This document shows, in pieces, positions 30,053 to 40,424 of a stretch of DNA of 64,000 nt (positions are counted from its first letter, which is position 1; each line of letters begins with the position of its first letter). Below the pieces are notes generated by a model. It was not told where the DNA came from and searched no databases. It worked only from the letters and a program-made list of their open reading frames with translations. The stretch spans positions 1 to 64,000 of the forward strand of contig JANBQC010000057.1 of assembly GCA_027576995.1 (NCBI GenBank), given 5' to 3'. Made by a program: the position numbers and the translations under genes. This stretch comes from Dimargaris cristalligena. Lineage: Eukaryota > Kickxellomycota > Dimargaritomycetes > Dimargaritales > Dimargaritaceae.

Positions 30053-33000
30053 TAATCGACTCTAAGCATATCCTGAGGGGCATATGTTAAACATACAATG
30101 TGCGATTGTAATGAGACCGGGCTTGAACGGTTTGCTAGAGAATCGTTCGGAAGGTGCAAAATCCCCCCATATAATTGTTATTCTTTTTTTTTTGTATATA
30201 ACGAAAAATCGAACACACATTTTCCTGCAATGTGGTTAATTATATTCGAGAAATATAGTTTCCACGGTATCGGCCAGTAGCCAATCAGCCCAATACAGCT
30301 TTTCACTCTGAAATGTTAATCTATTTTTATGGAGGACCTGATTGCCCGTAGTCAAAAAACCAGCCATTAAGTGGCTGGGCCCTGTTGAGCACGCTAGAAA
30401 AACCATAATTGATAGCTGGGAATCACCCCAACCACTGGCCAATTGAGTTACAGGGGATTGTAGGCTGTATTTTGGTGCACATATCAAGCACATTGCCGTA
30501 CTTTACCATCTTATCAACGAAATGGTGGTGTAGCTGCGTGGTAGGAATGGCCCATCCCTGGTTGTCTATTAAAGAAGTATAAATACCTCAGGCACTATCG
30601 CGGCGAGCAAACTTGATGCTGTGTAATTTTATATTCGAAATGTCCATATCAATCACCAATATTTATTGAGGGGAATGCCTCTTTCATGGCGAATCGTCGT
30701 CAAAGTTGATTGATTAGATAAAAAAATTGGCTATATTTAGATCATGTAAAAAGTGGAGTACCGGGGAGTGATTTATTGTAAAATGCGGGATTTTGGGGTC
30801 TGTTGGAATCAACGCTATAGCATTTGGCTAACAGATTATTTTTCGAGTTAGGATGGCAGTATATTCAGCGCAGACATCTATTAGCAATGCAGCATTTCCG
30901 GATTTGGCTGGATCACTTAATCGACTGACGACCACACGCAATGTGCAGGGCCATTTATTTCTGCCATTCCCATTCGTGTTATATGGTTTAAACCGGCATC
31001 GAAGTTCCCAGCTGAGGGGGAGGGTCGCCCTAGGTGTACGCGCCCTTTCTATTAACCCCTCTCTCCCCGACGAAGCTTCTGAATCACATGATTGTACGTT
31101 CTGGAAGGACCGGAATTGGTAGACACTGCGTGTGAGTCGCGACGTACAATAAGGGAATAAAAGCGAGGTCAGGGATTTTCCTTGTCTTTCGTTACTGCTT
31201 CCTCATCGCTCTACTCTTTCTAAACATGGTGCCAATACGCCCCCGCCTTACCGAATCCCGGTCGATCATTGTGAGGGACGGTCATACTTATTGGGGGTCG
31301 GGCCTGCGGCTGATATGCTTTACCTCACTTTTGTAATACTCCTCAAAGTAATGTGGGGGTGGCGATACTTGCAAAGTGCTTCATGTCTACCTTTTTTTTT
31401 TGTTTTCGAAGACATTCCCAAATTGGAGGTGTAATTGGGATAGCTCATGTTCCCCCTGCCAATCAGTTATTAAAAAGCCATGTCGCCGTAAAGCATGGTT
31501 GGTGCAATGTTCCCCCTGCTTCTCAATATCTACGGTAATGCACCGAACTACACAGCGACCGGGTGGTACGGATGTAAAAGGCTGGTTTATCTCCCATTGG
31601 GATAAATTGCTGATGCCCGTTGTTATACTTCGACTATTATCTCAATTGGATGAATACATCGGTCGTTATGACTCTTATTGGTGACCTGCAAGTCGGTAAA
31701 AGTATGTCTATTGCGGGTATGGCCCGCATCAGCTAAAGAGCGGCAACTTGCAGTCTGGGGCGGGGATGTCAAGCCTCCCGAATAAGCCTTGTTTCCCCTG
31801 GGATGATGTAGCAAAACAGAGCAGACGACATGGGTATTAAGGCCCAGCAGCACATCTGTTCATAGCAATCCCAACCGATCTATGATATTCTGACAACAAC
31901 ATGCCAGTATGTGCCTGTGACAAGCGATGGTCATCCACCCATCCAGGGATCTTATCCTTGGTTGGAGAGGTTCATTCTGCGTACCCGAGGGCGAGAGACT
32001 TGCCAACGTCAGCCTTCTCCAGTATGTGAGATCGCCTCTGACCAACCAATTCAATGTGAATCGTTGTTATCATCATTATAAATATATCACACAATAAGGG
32101 CAGTCCCCGTTTGAGTAGCAGGCCGGGAATCTCATTACCCATTAGGCTGCTTCGCTGATAATTAAGGCCATGGGGGACATCAACAGAACCAAGGCAATGA
32201 AAATGAGAACCGATTTGGGCTCCATCGTCAATTCAGAGTACATGGAAGTTCTTCAATACTCTATCCATTTCGTCTCATCTACCATATCATCTTGCATGTG
32301 AGGACACCTTTTACCGCTCACTCAAACTCCCTCGTTTCTGTATCGAATGTTGGGTCACCTGAGCCTTTCGTATTGCACGGGAAGTGTCAGTCTTAGTCGG
32401 AGTGCAATCTAAAAATCAATCATAGCTATTCAAGTTGTGTCAAATTACGATATCTGTCTAATCGGTGACCTATACGTGTGAGAGACCCACTTTACCCATG
32501 CGATTATAAATCCGAACCCCCTAATGGCCGTAGGTCTACGGAATACTTACGTAAATTTATGAATGCACTGTAATTCCAGCGGGATACTAGTCATCAAGCT
32601 CAATTTTAATTGGGTTTAATCTATTGCGCTGCCGTTATTACTTCTTCATAAACCGCTTTCTAACGGTCTGTGTCACTCCAGGTTCAGGAACAGGTGCCAG
32701 TCCTGTAACTCAGTTGGCCTCATGGGAATGAGCAAGTGGGGTTAATGGAAAGGCCTGAGAGGGTAGAGGGGGATCAACAGTTGGATTGGCCAGCTGTTGG
32801 TGTGAACGATATTCGCTGTTGTCGCCACAATTGAAACAGTCGCTCCCCCAAGAATAGTAGGTAATTCCACGGGGAGAGTAGCAAACGAGGAGGGTTATTC
32901 TCACTGGACATCCATAGGTTCCGCTTTCACCAAGATTGTTGGATTAGAAAGAGGAAAAAAAGCAAAATAGAGCAACCCAAACCCAATTGGATGAGAGGGC

Positions 33001-33726
33001 AAGGCGGGCGGCACAGGTAGGGGGGGCAGTATTCAATAGAACCTGAGCGGAACTACTCTACTCCCATGTACATTAGTTTAAGGTATGGGTCATTCTCGAC
33101 GTTGATGTCGGATCAACCAATCCTATGCCTTCGCACATTCCGTCTATTTTTAAGTAGCAATCATCAGTAATGGCAGATAAGCGAATATTGCCAAACTGGT
33201 CGGACTTGTCCAATCCCCGTCTATTCGCCTCACTCCGGGCCACCAGGTGAATGTTGCCATCTCCGCCGGCCTTTCCCACTCCCCGTTATGGAATCCGCTG
33301 GTCTATTTAAACCACTGCACTCGGCCACCTCTAATGTCTTTCAGTCAAGCAATGTGTTCTTTTACATTGATTACAACGTAGGGTTGTTGCACTTTTTTAT
33401 GACCATCCGTGGTAACGATATATTCATCTTTTTGTTAAGCCCTAGAATTGATTTTCTTAGGCCCCCCCCTATTCTACTCCTCCATTCTATTCACATCCGG
33501 TAGCCTAGATTTCATTTACGCCACCTCCCCCCTTATTATTCACCTACTGTTACGCCATTCTCATTTTGACTAGTCTCTCAATCCACACCCCCTCACTCGT
33601 TAATCTCCCATTATTACTAGACAGCCCTACACGCATTCTCATCGAATCAATTACTTATAATTGCCTTAAACACCTACATAGTCCCGTCCCTGAATTAATT
33701 GTTCGCCCAATTAAGGCACTCTAACC

Positions 33727-35457
33727 ATGATGCGTGTGTCGATCATTGCCATTGTGGCCCTTGCGGCCATCCAGAATAGCGTGCTCGCTATGCCCGCAGC
33801 TAACGATTGCCTGGAGTTTGAAATGTACCCCCGTGATGGCATTGCTCAAGGACTTGAGCGCCGCAACCGGCCCCATAAGTGCACGCCCCGTCCCCGCACT
33901 ACCACCTCTCAGGACCAAGGTACCTCTACTCCCACGTACCCGACCATTCCCCCTCCAGGTACTTCAACCACCCCAGGTAATCCTACCGTGACCCCGCCCG
34001 TTACCGATACCCCGGTAGAGACCACTACCCCTGGATACCCCGTCGTGTCCCCTCCCATCGACACTACCCCCGTCTCCAACACCGATGTCATCCCCACCGA
34101 TTCGACCACCGTTACTGGTACCGAGTCAACCGCCGAGACGACTACCCCCGGCTACACTGTCATCTCTCCCCCTGACACCACCACTCCCGTTTCAAACACC
34201 GACGTGACTAACACCGAGACCACCCCCATCGACACCACCACCGTTTCGAACACCGATGTCATCCCCACCGATTCGACCACCGTTACTGGTACCGAGACAA
34301 CCGCCGAGACGACTACCCCCGGCTACACTGTCATCTCCCCTCCTGACACCACCACCCCCGTCGATACTATTATCGAGACTACTCCCTGCGACACCACCAC
34401 CGTCTCCAACACTGACGTGACCAACACCGAGACCACTCCCGTCGACACCACCACGGAGACCACTCCCGTCGATACCACCACCGAGACTACTCCTTGCGAC
34501 ACCACCACCGTCTCCAACACTGATGTGACCAACACCGAGACCACTCCCGTCGACACCACCGAGACCACTCCTTGCGACACCACCACCGTCTCCAACACTG
34601 ATGTTACTANNNNNNNNNNNNNNNNNNNNNNNNNNNNNNNNNNNNNNNNNNNNNNNNNNNNNNNNNNNNNNNNNNNNNNNNNNNNNNNNNNNNNNNNNNN
34701 NNNNNNNACTAACACCGAGACCACTCCCGTCGACACCACCGAGACCACTCCTTGCGACACTACCACCGTCTCCAACACTGATGTTACTAACACCGAGACT
34801 ACTCCCGTCGACACCACCACCGAGACCACCCCCGTCGACACCACTACCGTCTCCAACACTGATATGACCAACACCGAAACCACCTCCGTTGACACCACTA
34901 CCGAGACCACTCCTTGTGATTCTACCACCAAGACCACTCACAAGCCTACTTCCACTCCCTGTGACGATAATACCAAGACTACCCATAAGCCCACTTCCAC
35001 TCGCAAGCCCTCTTCCACTCCCTGTGACGATAATACCAAGACTACCCATAAGCCCACTTCCACTCACAAGCCTACTTCCACTCCCTGTGACGATAATACC
35101 AAGACTACCCATAAGCCCACTTCCACTGTGAAGCCCACCTCCACTCCCTGTGACGACAATAAACCGACAACTACGAAGACCTCCTCCGTCAAGCCCACCG
35201 CCACTCCCACCCCCCAGTGCAACAAGTACAGCGAGAAGTTCCGTTCTTACGTTCTAGTTGTGAAGGGTAACTACATCACTCCTTCCGGCTACGAAAACCG
35301 CTGGGAGCTCCTCAAGTCTCTCGGCAACTCCAAGCTGTGCTACCAGTATGTGAACATTGCTGAATCGTACAACAACTATGTCCACCTCAAGTTTGATCCC
35401 AAGGACATCGATCTGTTCGCTTCTCTTCCCAATATCAAATCTATCTTCCGCGAGTAA
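33727..35457 (+). CDS. secreted Thr-rich mucin-like protein with C-terminal inhibitor-I9-like domain
   Basis: A 576-codon frame including 33 undetermined codons. It has a signal peptide (MMRVSIIAIVALAAIQNSVLA). A Thr/Pro/Ser stalk of two repeat types follows: about 27 residues built on ETTPCDTTTVSNTDVTNTET, and about 20 built on KPTSTPCDDNTKTTH. The last 80 residues form a globular domain (about 497-576): YVLVVKG, a helix WELLKSLG, YQYVNIAESYNNYVHLKF, then DIDLFASLPNIKSIF. This order of strands and helices strongly resembles the I9 propeptide-inhibitor domain of subtilases, here without any protease. Codon use is strongly biased (Lys almost always AAG), suggesting high expression. No GPI signal is visible. 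The I9 assignment is by eye. Confidence 0.75.
   Translation: MMRVSIIAIVALAAIQNSVLAMPAANDCLEFEMYPRDGIAQGLERRNRPHKCTPRPRTTTSQDQGTSTPTYPTIPPPGTSTTPGNPTVTPPVTDTPVETTTPGYPVVSPPIDTTPVSNTDVIPTDSTTVTGTESTAETTTPGYTVISPPDTTTPVSNTDVTNTETTPIDTTTVSNTDVIPTDSTTVTGTETTAETTTPGYTVISPPDTTTPVDTIIETTPCDTTTVSNTDVTNTETTPVDTTTETTPVDTTTETTPCDTTTVSNTDVTNTETTPVDTTETTPCDTTTVSNTDVTXXXXXXXXXXXXXXXXXXXXXXXXXXXXXXXXXTNTETTPVDTTETTPCDTTTVSNTDVTNTETTPVDTTTETTPVDTTTVSNTDMTNTETTSVDTTTETTPCDSTTKTTHKPTSTPCDDNTKTTHKPTSTRKPSSTPCDDNTKTTHKPTSTHKPTSTPCDDNTKTTHKPTSTVKPTSTPCDDNKPTTTKTSSVKPTATPTPQCNKYSEKFRSYVLVVKGNYITPSGYENRWELLKSLGNSKLCYQYVNIAESYNNYVHLKFDPKDIDLFASLPNIKSIFRE
33967..34918 (+). repeat. Thr-rich tandem repeat, unit about 81 bp
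   Basis: In-frame DNA repeats coding for the 27-residue unit. They read ACCACCGTCTCCAACACTGA followed by a GACC/GTTACC, ACCGAGACC and CCCGTCGACACC series. Units are near-identical at DNA level around the gap, so recent expansion or conversion is likely. Confidence 0.8.
34610..34707. other. assembly gap (98 N)
   Basis: 98 undetermined bases in the middle of the 81-bp repeat. The frame continues across it as written. The true length is unknown because assemblers often collapse such repeats, so the copy number and protein length are uncertain. Confidence 0.98.
34919..35200 (+). repeat. KPTSTPCDDNTKTTH repeat
   Basis: Four to five in-frame copies of a Lys-Pro-Thr-Ser-Thr-Pro-Cys-Asp unit, each with one Cys, separating the Thr-rich stalk from the I9-like domain. 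The regular Cys could allow cross-linking between chains; that is inference. Confidence 0.75.
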
Positions 35458-36522
35458 ATTAGGCCTTATTTAATATTTTACCCTTATTTCCCCGAAGGCC
35501 CTATTTGAATATAGTATTGTCTTTACCAACTATATATACCCTCGCACCTACGCAATTCTCTATTTTCAATCATCACCCTTCGCACCTACTTTCTAATTAT
35601 TTTCGGTTTATTTTTTTAAGGTTATTTATCCTTAAGTCATGATTAAAAGATTTATATCTGGCTCGTTTTTATTTTGGCTAGTCAAACTTTGCTCTAATAA
35701 ATATTTAAAACCATAAACCATATATATTTTGTTTGCATTGCTCTGGTGGATATCGAAATATTTTTTTAATGGCCTTTTATGTTGGGATATCACGTCGCCG
35801 AAATTTAGCTTATAGGTAAACTATTTTGAATTTAGCGCAAACGGCTGAATACGTATGTAGTCATCGTTGTTCATTTGGACTGAACCGCCCTCCCAGTTTT
35901 CCAATGTTTGCTGGATCTCTATTTTAGCGTCTAGGCGCACGCGTAACAGTATCCATTTTATTGATTCGTGAAATTAACTTAGAAAGCTGAGATTCTCAGA
36001 GTTTTTACAATCACAATGGTGTTTAAAATTGGGTTGCGATTGTTGTCGATTTTATGTTATGGACGAACTTAAGTAGCTGATTAGATTTTTTATTACATAC
36101 GATCAATTTACTCTAGTTATTCATTTTGAAATTTCGCTGATAAGTAATATCTTTTAAACAAATGCAGCACAGAAGAAAATGATCCTAGTTTATAATAAAT
36201 CAAGTTTCTTTAAAATAAAGCGTGTCCCATATTTGCCGCTAATATTATCCCTAGCGTTTGTGCCTACTATGTACACATGAGAGTTGAACCTACCCTGCTT
36301 CGTGTTACTATGGCCGGCCCTGGACATTGCATGTGGTAGATTTCGATCTATATTATTACTAATGGGTGGGCAATATTGTTCTACTAACTTTTCGATAGTC
36401 TGATTCGACTAGCCGTTTCAGTTATAAGAGATACAGACACTGTGCCATTGCAAGTAGATATTACTCAGTAAAATTTACTTCCCATAACCATAATTAAACA
36501 TCGCCCGGCTCGTTTAATCTGA
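35458..36522. other. intergenic, I9-mucin to PRP16
   Basis: Very AT-rich with T/A runs. No gene is seen. Its right end adjoins a perfect hairpin at 36523-36566. Confidence 0.4.
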
Positions 36523-36566
36523 GTTATGCCTTTCATCATGAGACAATCAGTGATGAAAGGCATAAC
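36523..36566. repeat. perfect 16-bp hairpin upstream of PRP16
   Basis: GTTATGCCTTTCATCA (36523-36538) and its exact reverse complement TGATGAAAGGCATAAC (36551-36566) flank a 12-base loop. It lies about 310 bases before the PRP16 ATG. No T-run follows, and this is a eukaryote, so a bacterial-style terminator is not meant. It may be a relic of an inverted-repeat element or a regulatory structure. Confidence 0.8.
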
Positions 36567-36873
36567 CGGGCAATTAACCGGCAGTTTGACCTGTTAAACG
36601 TTTCGTGCCAATCGCGGCTAGAAATATTATATGAACAGAGTGCAGGGCCTATAGCCGCAGACTGGACTGAAGAGTTCACTATGGCACGTATATAGAATAA
36701 GTGGCCCACATTCACAATCTCTCCAATTTTCACCAACAAAAAATATAGGCCCTGTTGGTTTTAGCCCTACATTCCTTTTCTTCCAGCATTCTCAATTCAC
36801 ATTTTCACATTGCTACTTTTGCCATTGTTTTATCCAATATTTTTTTTTCTGTCACCAATTTTACAAACGCGCC

Positions 36874-39800
36874 ATGCCAGACGACGAACGATCCTTCTAT
36901 GACCGAAATGCCCACTACCGAGGCAATCGACGTCTTGAAACACCTTCACATCCCGGTGGTCTATCCGCCAGTGCCCAAGAACGCCTTCGCCAGCGCCATC
37001 GGCAAAGGTACGACGGTCAACGCGGGCTAGAGTTTTCCAGTTCCCATCAATCTAGTCGCCGGCGGCGCGCTTCACGTTCCCGGTCTCGGTCTCGGTCTCG
37101 TTCGCCCCACCGTGGGCGAACGAGGCTTTCCCTCGACGGTTCTTCCACCCAGCGAAGGACCACCAGTCGAACCCGCGACTCGGACGGTCGAGCCGAGCCC
37201 CCTGCTTCTGATTCCCGGGAACTTCGCGCTGGCAGTTCCTACTACCGCACGGGAAATTATTCCGACCCCCGTCCCCCAACTATCGACCGGAGACCGCGGA
37301 GCCCTGTGCGACGGTCGGCCTGGGACCAGCCCACCCCCCAGGTTCGTCATGGCGCGAACGACGGGGGCGGTGACCATCGGCGTACTACTCAGCGCTTAGG
37401 TTATTCCACTCAGCGGCGTGAGCCCATCTCGCCGGAAATTGACCGGATCGAATTACGAGAAGAAGCCCTCCAGGACGACCGGGACTGGTATAATATGGAC
37501 GAGTCGGGGGCCTTGGATATGGAACACAATTCATTTACCCAGTACGTGGAACATGACGCCCTTAAGGAGCAGTCCCTCACTCAGCGTACGGTTAAACGTC
37601 AAACGGCACGCCAGCTCAAGTACCAGCAGGAAAATGATAAGTGGGAGAGCAACCGACTACAACAGAGTGGTCTGGCTTCGGCTGACCCGACGGCCCCGGG
37701 TGGGGATGATGACGACGAGGACGCCAATCGGGTTCACTTGCTCGTGCACGATCTGCGGCCCCCCTTTCTCGAAGGCCAAGAAGTAGACGTAACGGGCGAG
37801 TCTAACCAGGCTTTCCAAGTGGTTCGGGACCCCACCTCTGATCTAGCCAAACTAGCTGTCACGGGCAGTAAACTGGTTCGAGAAGTCCGCGAAAGGGTCG
37901 AGAAACAAAAGGCGACCCGAGAGGCCCTGAACATGGCCGGGTCTACTCTGGGAAACGTCATGGGAATGCCCTCCTCGGAGGCACAGGAGGGGGAAGAAGA
38001 GGGGGACCCGTCCTTGAATCCCGCTACCGATACCGGAGCGGGTTCCGACCAAACCGGAGCGAGTGATTTTGCGCGAAGTAAATCGATGCGGGAACAGCGG
38101 GAGTTTCTCCCGGCCTTCGCGGTCCGCGATGAACTTATGCAAATTATTCGGGATAATCCCATCGTGGTGGTAGTCGGCCAGACCGGATCCGGTAAAACCA
38201 CCCAGTTGGCCCAGTACTTATTCGAAGAAGGTTACGGCCAGAACGGTATAATCGGGTGCACCCAGCCGCGGCGAGTGGCGGCCATGTCGGTAGCCGATCG
38301 TGTAAGTCAGGAAATGGGTGTACCCCTAGGTCAAGAGGTGGGCTACACCATTCGTTTCGAGGATAAAACCAGCGACCAGACGAAAATTAAATACATGACG
38401 GCGGGTGTACTATTGCGCGAATCGTTAACCGACTCGGACCTTGACAAATATAGCTGCTTGATTATGGACGAAGCCCACGAACGGTCACTTGAAACCGACG
38501 TTCTGCTGGGGCTGCTGAAACGAATCGTGACACGGCGATTGGACCTCCGAATCATTGTCACATCGGCCACTATGAACGCTGAGCGGTTTGCTGAATTCTT
38601 CGGTATGGTACCCACCTTTACCATTCCCGGGCGTACCTTCCCGGTGCAGACTTTCCACAGCCAATCCGCTTGTACAGACTACGTGAAGAGTGCAACTAAC
38701 CAGGCCCTTAAAATTCACATCAACGAACCGGTGAGCGCGGGTGATATCCTGATTTTTATGACAGGTCAAGAGGATATTGACGTGACGTGCCGCGAAATAT
38801 CGGACCGATTGGCCGACCTGGATGGCGAACAAACCATGCCCCCACTACGAGTGTTACCCATGTATTCCCAGTTACCCGCGGACCAGCAGGCCGAGATCTT
38901 TAAGCCGGCCGGGGGCAAAGCACGTAAATGCGTCGTGTCGACCAACGTGGCCGAAACCTCGTTAACCTTGGACGGGATCACCTATGTGATTGATTCCGGG
39001 TTCTGTAAACTAAAAGTGTACAACCCGCGCATCGGTATGGACGCTCTCCAAATCACACCCATCACCCAGGCCAACGCCAACCAGCGGGAGGGTCGAGCGG
39101 GGCGAACGGGCCCGGGGGTCTGCTACCGCCTCTTTACCCGACAGGCGTTTGACCACGAGATGTTCACCAATATCATTCCGGAAATCCAGCGTACTAATTT
39201 GGCTAATGTCGTGCTCTTACTCAAATCCCTGGGGGTGGTCAATATCCTGGACTTTGATTTCATGGATGCGCCATCCCGGGAGACCATTCACAGTGCCATG
39301 TACCAACTATGGATCCTGGGTGCTCTGGACAATTTAGGCGGGTTAACCCCCCTGGGTCGAAAGATGGTCCAATTCCCACTCGACCCGGCCCTTTGCAAAA
39401 TGCTGCTAACCGCCGATACTCTGGGCTGCACGGCCGAAGTTGTCACCATCGTATCTATGCTGTCTGTTCCGTCCGTCTTCCATCGCCCCAAAGAGCGGTT
39501 AGAGGAAAGCGACGCAGCCCGCGAAAAATTCTTCGTATCGGAGTCCGATCACTTGACCCTGCTCAATGTGTATAATCTCTGGAAGTCCAATGGGTATCGG
39601 AACGGTTGGTGCGTGAAACATTTCATCAACCCCAAGGCTATGCTGAAGGCCCACGAAATCCGTACCCAATTAGTGGACATTATGAAGAGCCAGCGCCTAC
39701 CGTATACGTCGAGTGGGGCCGATTGGGATGTTATCCGGCGTTGCATTTGCTCGGCCTATTTCCACCACGCCGTTAAGCAAAAGGGCCTCGGCCAATACAT

Positions 39801-40212
39801 CAATTGCCGTACGGGACAGCCCAGTCACCTCCACCCCACCAGTGCCCTCAACGGCCTGGGATACACGCCTGATTACCTAGTTTACCACGAACTAGTCCTG
39901 ACCACTAAAGAATACATGCAATGCGTGACCGCTGTAGATCCGCACTGGTTGGCGGAATTGGGCCCCATGTTCTTTAGTGTTAAGGAGGCCAATTGGGGGC
40001 ATCTCGAGGCGCGGCGCAAAACCCAGCGCGAGCAGTGCGATATGCAGGAGGAGCTCCGGATGGCCACGGACCAACAGCGCCTCCAGCACCAGCGGGCCAA
40101 AGACGATGACCGCCAGCGGATAGCTACGGCGCCTTCCCGGTTGAATATAGCAACACCCGGTCTTCGTACCCAACGCAGTGCACCTACCCCTCGACGGCGG
40201 TTCGGTCTCTAA
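36874..40212 (+). CDS. PRP16: pre-mRNA splicing DEAH helicase Prp16/DHX38
   Basis: An 1112-residue ATP-dependent RNA helicase that remodels the spliceosome between the two catalytic steps. It has an RS-like N-terminus, then motif I GQTGSGKTT (about 434), DEAH (about 531), SATM, and motif VI QREGRAGRTG (about 736). The segment LDFDFMDAPSRETIHSAMYQ followed by LWILGALDN is characteristic of Prp16. The C-terminus has YHELVLTTKEYMQCVTAVDP and a basic end. Unlike Prp22 it lacks an S1 domain. Length is close to the family (1071 in budding yeast, 1227 in human). The start follows a non-coding pyrimidine-rich stretch. No introns. Confidence 0.96.
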   Translation: MPDDERSFYDRNAHYRGNRRLETPSHPGGLSASAQERLRQRHRQRYDGQRGLEFSSSHQSSRRRRASRSRSRSRSRSPHRGRTRLSLDGSSTQRRTTSRTRDSDGRAEPPASDSRELRAGSSYYRTGNYSDPRPPTIDRRPRSPVRRSAWDQPTPQVRHGANDGGGDHRRTTQRLGYSTQRREPISPEIDRIELREEALQDDRDWYNMDESGALDMEHNSFTQYVEHDALKEQSLTQRTVKRQTARQLKYQQENDKWESNRLQQSGLASADPTAPGGDDDDEDANRVHLLVHDLRPPFLEGQEVDVTGESNQAFQVVRDPTSDLAKLAVTGSKLVREVRERVEKQKATREALNMAGSTLGNVMGMPSSEAQEGEEEGDPSLNPATDTGAGSDQTGASDFARSKSMREQREFLPAFAVRDELMQIIRDNPIVVVVGQTGSGKTTQLAQYLFEEGYGQNGIIGCTQPRRVAAMSVADRVSQEMGVPLGQEVGYTIRFEDKTSDQTKIKYMTAGVLLRESLTDSDLDKYSCLIMDEAHERSLETDVLLGLLKRIVTRRLDLRIIVTSATMNAERFAEFFGMVPTFTIPGRTFPVQTFHSQSACTDYVKSATNQALKIHINEPVSAGDILIFMTGQEDIDVTCREISDRLADLDGEQTMPPLRVLPMYSQLPADQQAEIFKPAGGKARKCVVSTNVAETSLTLDGITYVIDSGFCKLKVYNPRIGMDALQITPITQANANQREGRAGRTGPGVCYRLFTRQAFDHEMFTNIIPEIQRTNLANVVLLLKSLGVVNILDFDFMDAPSRETIHSAMYQLWILGALDNLGGLTPLGRKMVQFPLDPALCKMLLTADTLGCTAEVVTIVSMLSVPSVFHRPKERLEESDAAREKFFVSESDHLTLLNVYNLWKSNGYRNGWCVKHFINPKAMLKAHEIRTQLVDIMKSQRLPYTSSGADWDVIRRCICSAYFHHAVKQKGLGQYINCRTGQPSHLHPTSALNGLGYTPDYLVYHELVLTTKEYMQCVTAVDPHWLAELGPMFFSVKEANWGHLEARRKTQREQCDMQEELRMATDQQRLQHQRAKDDDRQRIATAPSRLNIATPGLRTQRSAPTPRRRFGL

Positions 40213-40266
40213 GGTGGCCAGTCGCCCAGTCTTTCTTTTTCTTTTAAAAAAAGTATGAATACTAAT

Positions 40267-40272
40267 AATAAA
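40267..40272 (+). terminator. probable poly(A) signal of PRP16
   Basis: AATAAA about 55 bases after the stop codon, touching the left end of repeat copy D. Confidence 0.4.
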
Positions 40273-40424
40273 TACATGCAGAAGAGGTTCAACCAGGCTG
40301 AATAATAAATGTAAATTTTCGTTGGATGAGGCAAGTAGTATAGATTATAAAGGAATATCCCGTCGATTTATCCATACACATATCGTGTAAAACCTTAGAC
40401 AGCCAGTCCGAATTTCACCCATAT
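40272..40424 (-). mobile_element. MITE-like element, copy D
   Basis: A 153-bp copy in the opposite orientation to A and B. Its reverse complement begins ATATGGGTGAAATTCG, followed by CTGGCTGTCTAAGGTTTTACAC, then GTGTATGG, and matches the GCCTCATCCAA core of copy A. The other end has decayed (AATACATGCAGAAGAGGTTCA). It lies directly at the 3' end of PRP16, so it may be part of the PRP16 3' UTR. Confidence 0.7.

Larger units (their letters stand above)
26697..33726. other. 7 kb gene-poor AT-rich region
   Basis: No credible gene is recognised in about 7 kb. The poly(A)-like AATAAA at 26883-26888 probably belongs to PRP22. The region holds two copies of the inverted-repeat element (27153-27294 and 29909-30052). 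The longest frames (27893-28282, 30853-31122, 31376-31684) have no domain or codon signature. A pyrimidine-rich leader-like stretch with an ATG at about 31226 opens only about 36 codons. Degenerate transposon remains or a non-coding RNA cannot be excluded. Confidence 0.45.

Noticed and set aside
30853..31122. 89-codon frame followed by a leader-like region
   Set aside because: No domain, no partner exon that keeps a long frame; the following ATG near 31226 opens only about 36 codons.
31447..31525. ATGTTCCCCCTGC repeated twice, with Cys-rich short translations
   Set aside because: Only two copies of a short motif, and the frames have no signal peptide or recognisable fold.
34192..35112. Long Gly/Ser-rich frames antisense to the Thr-rich gene
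   Set aside because: They are shadows produced by the repetitive DNA; the plus-strand frame has the signal peptide and C-terminal domain.
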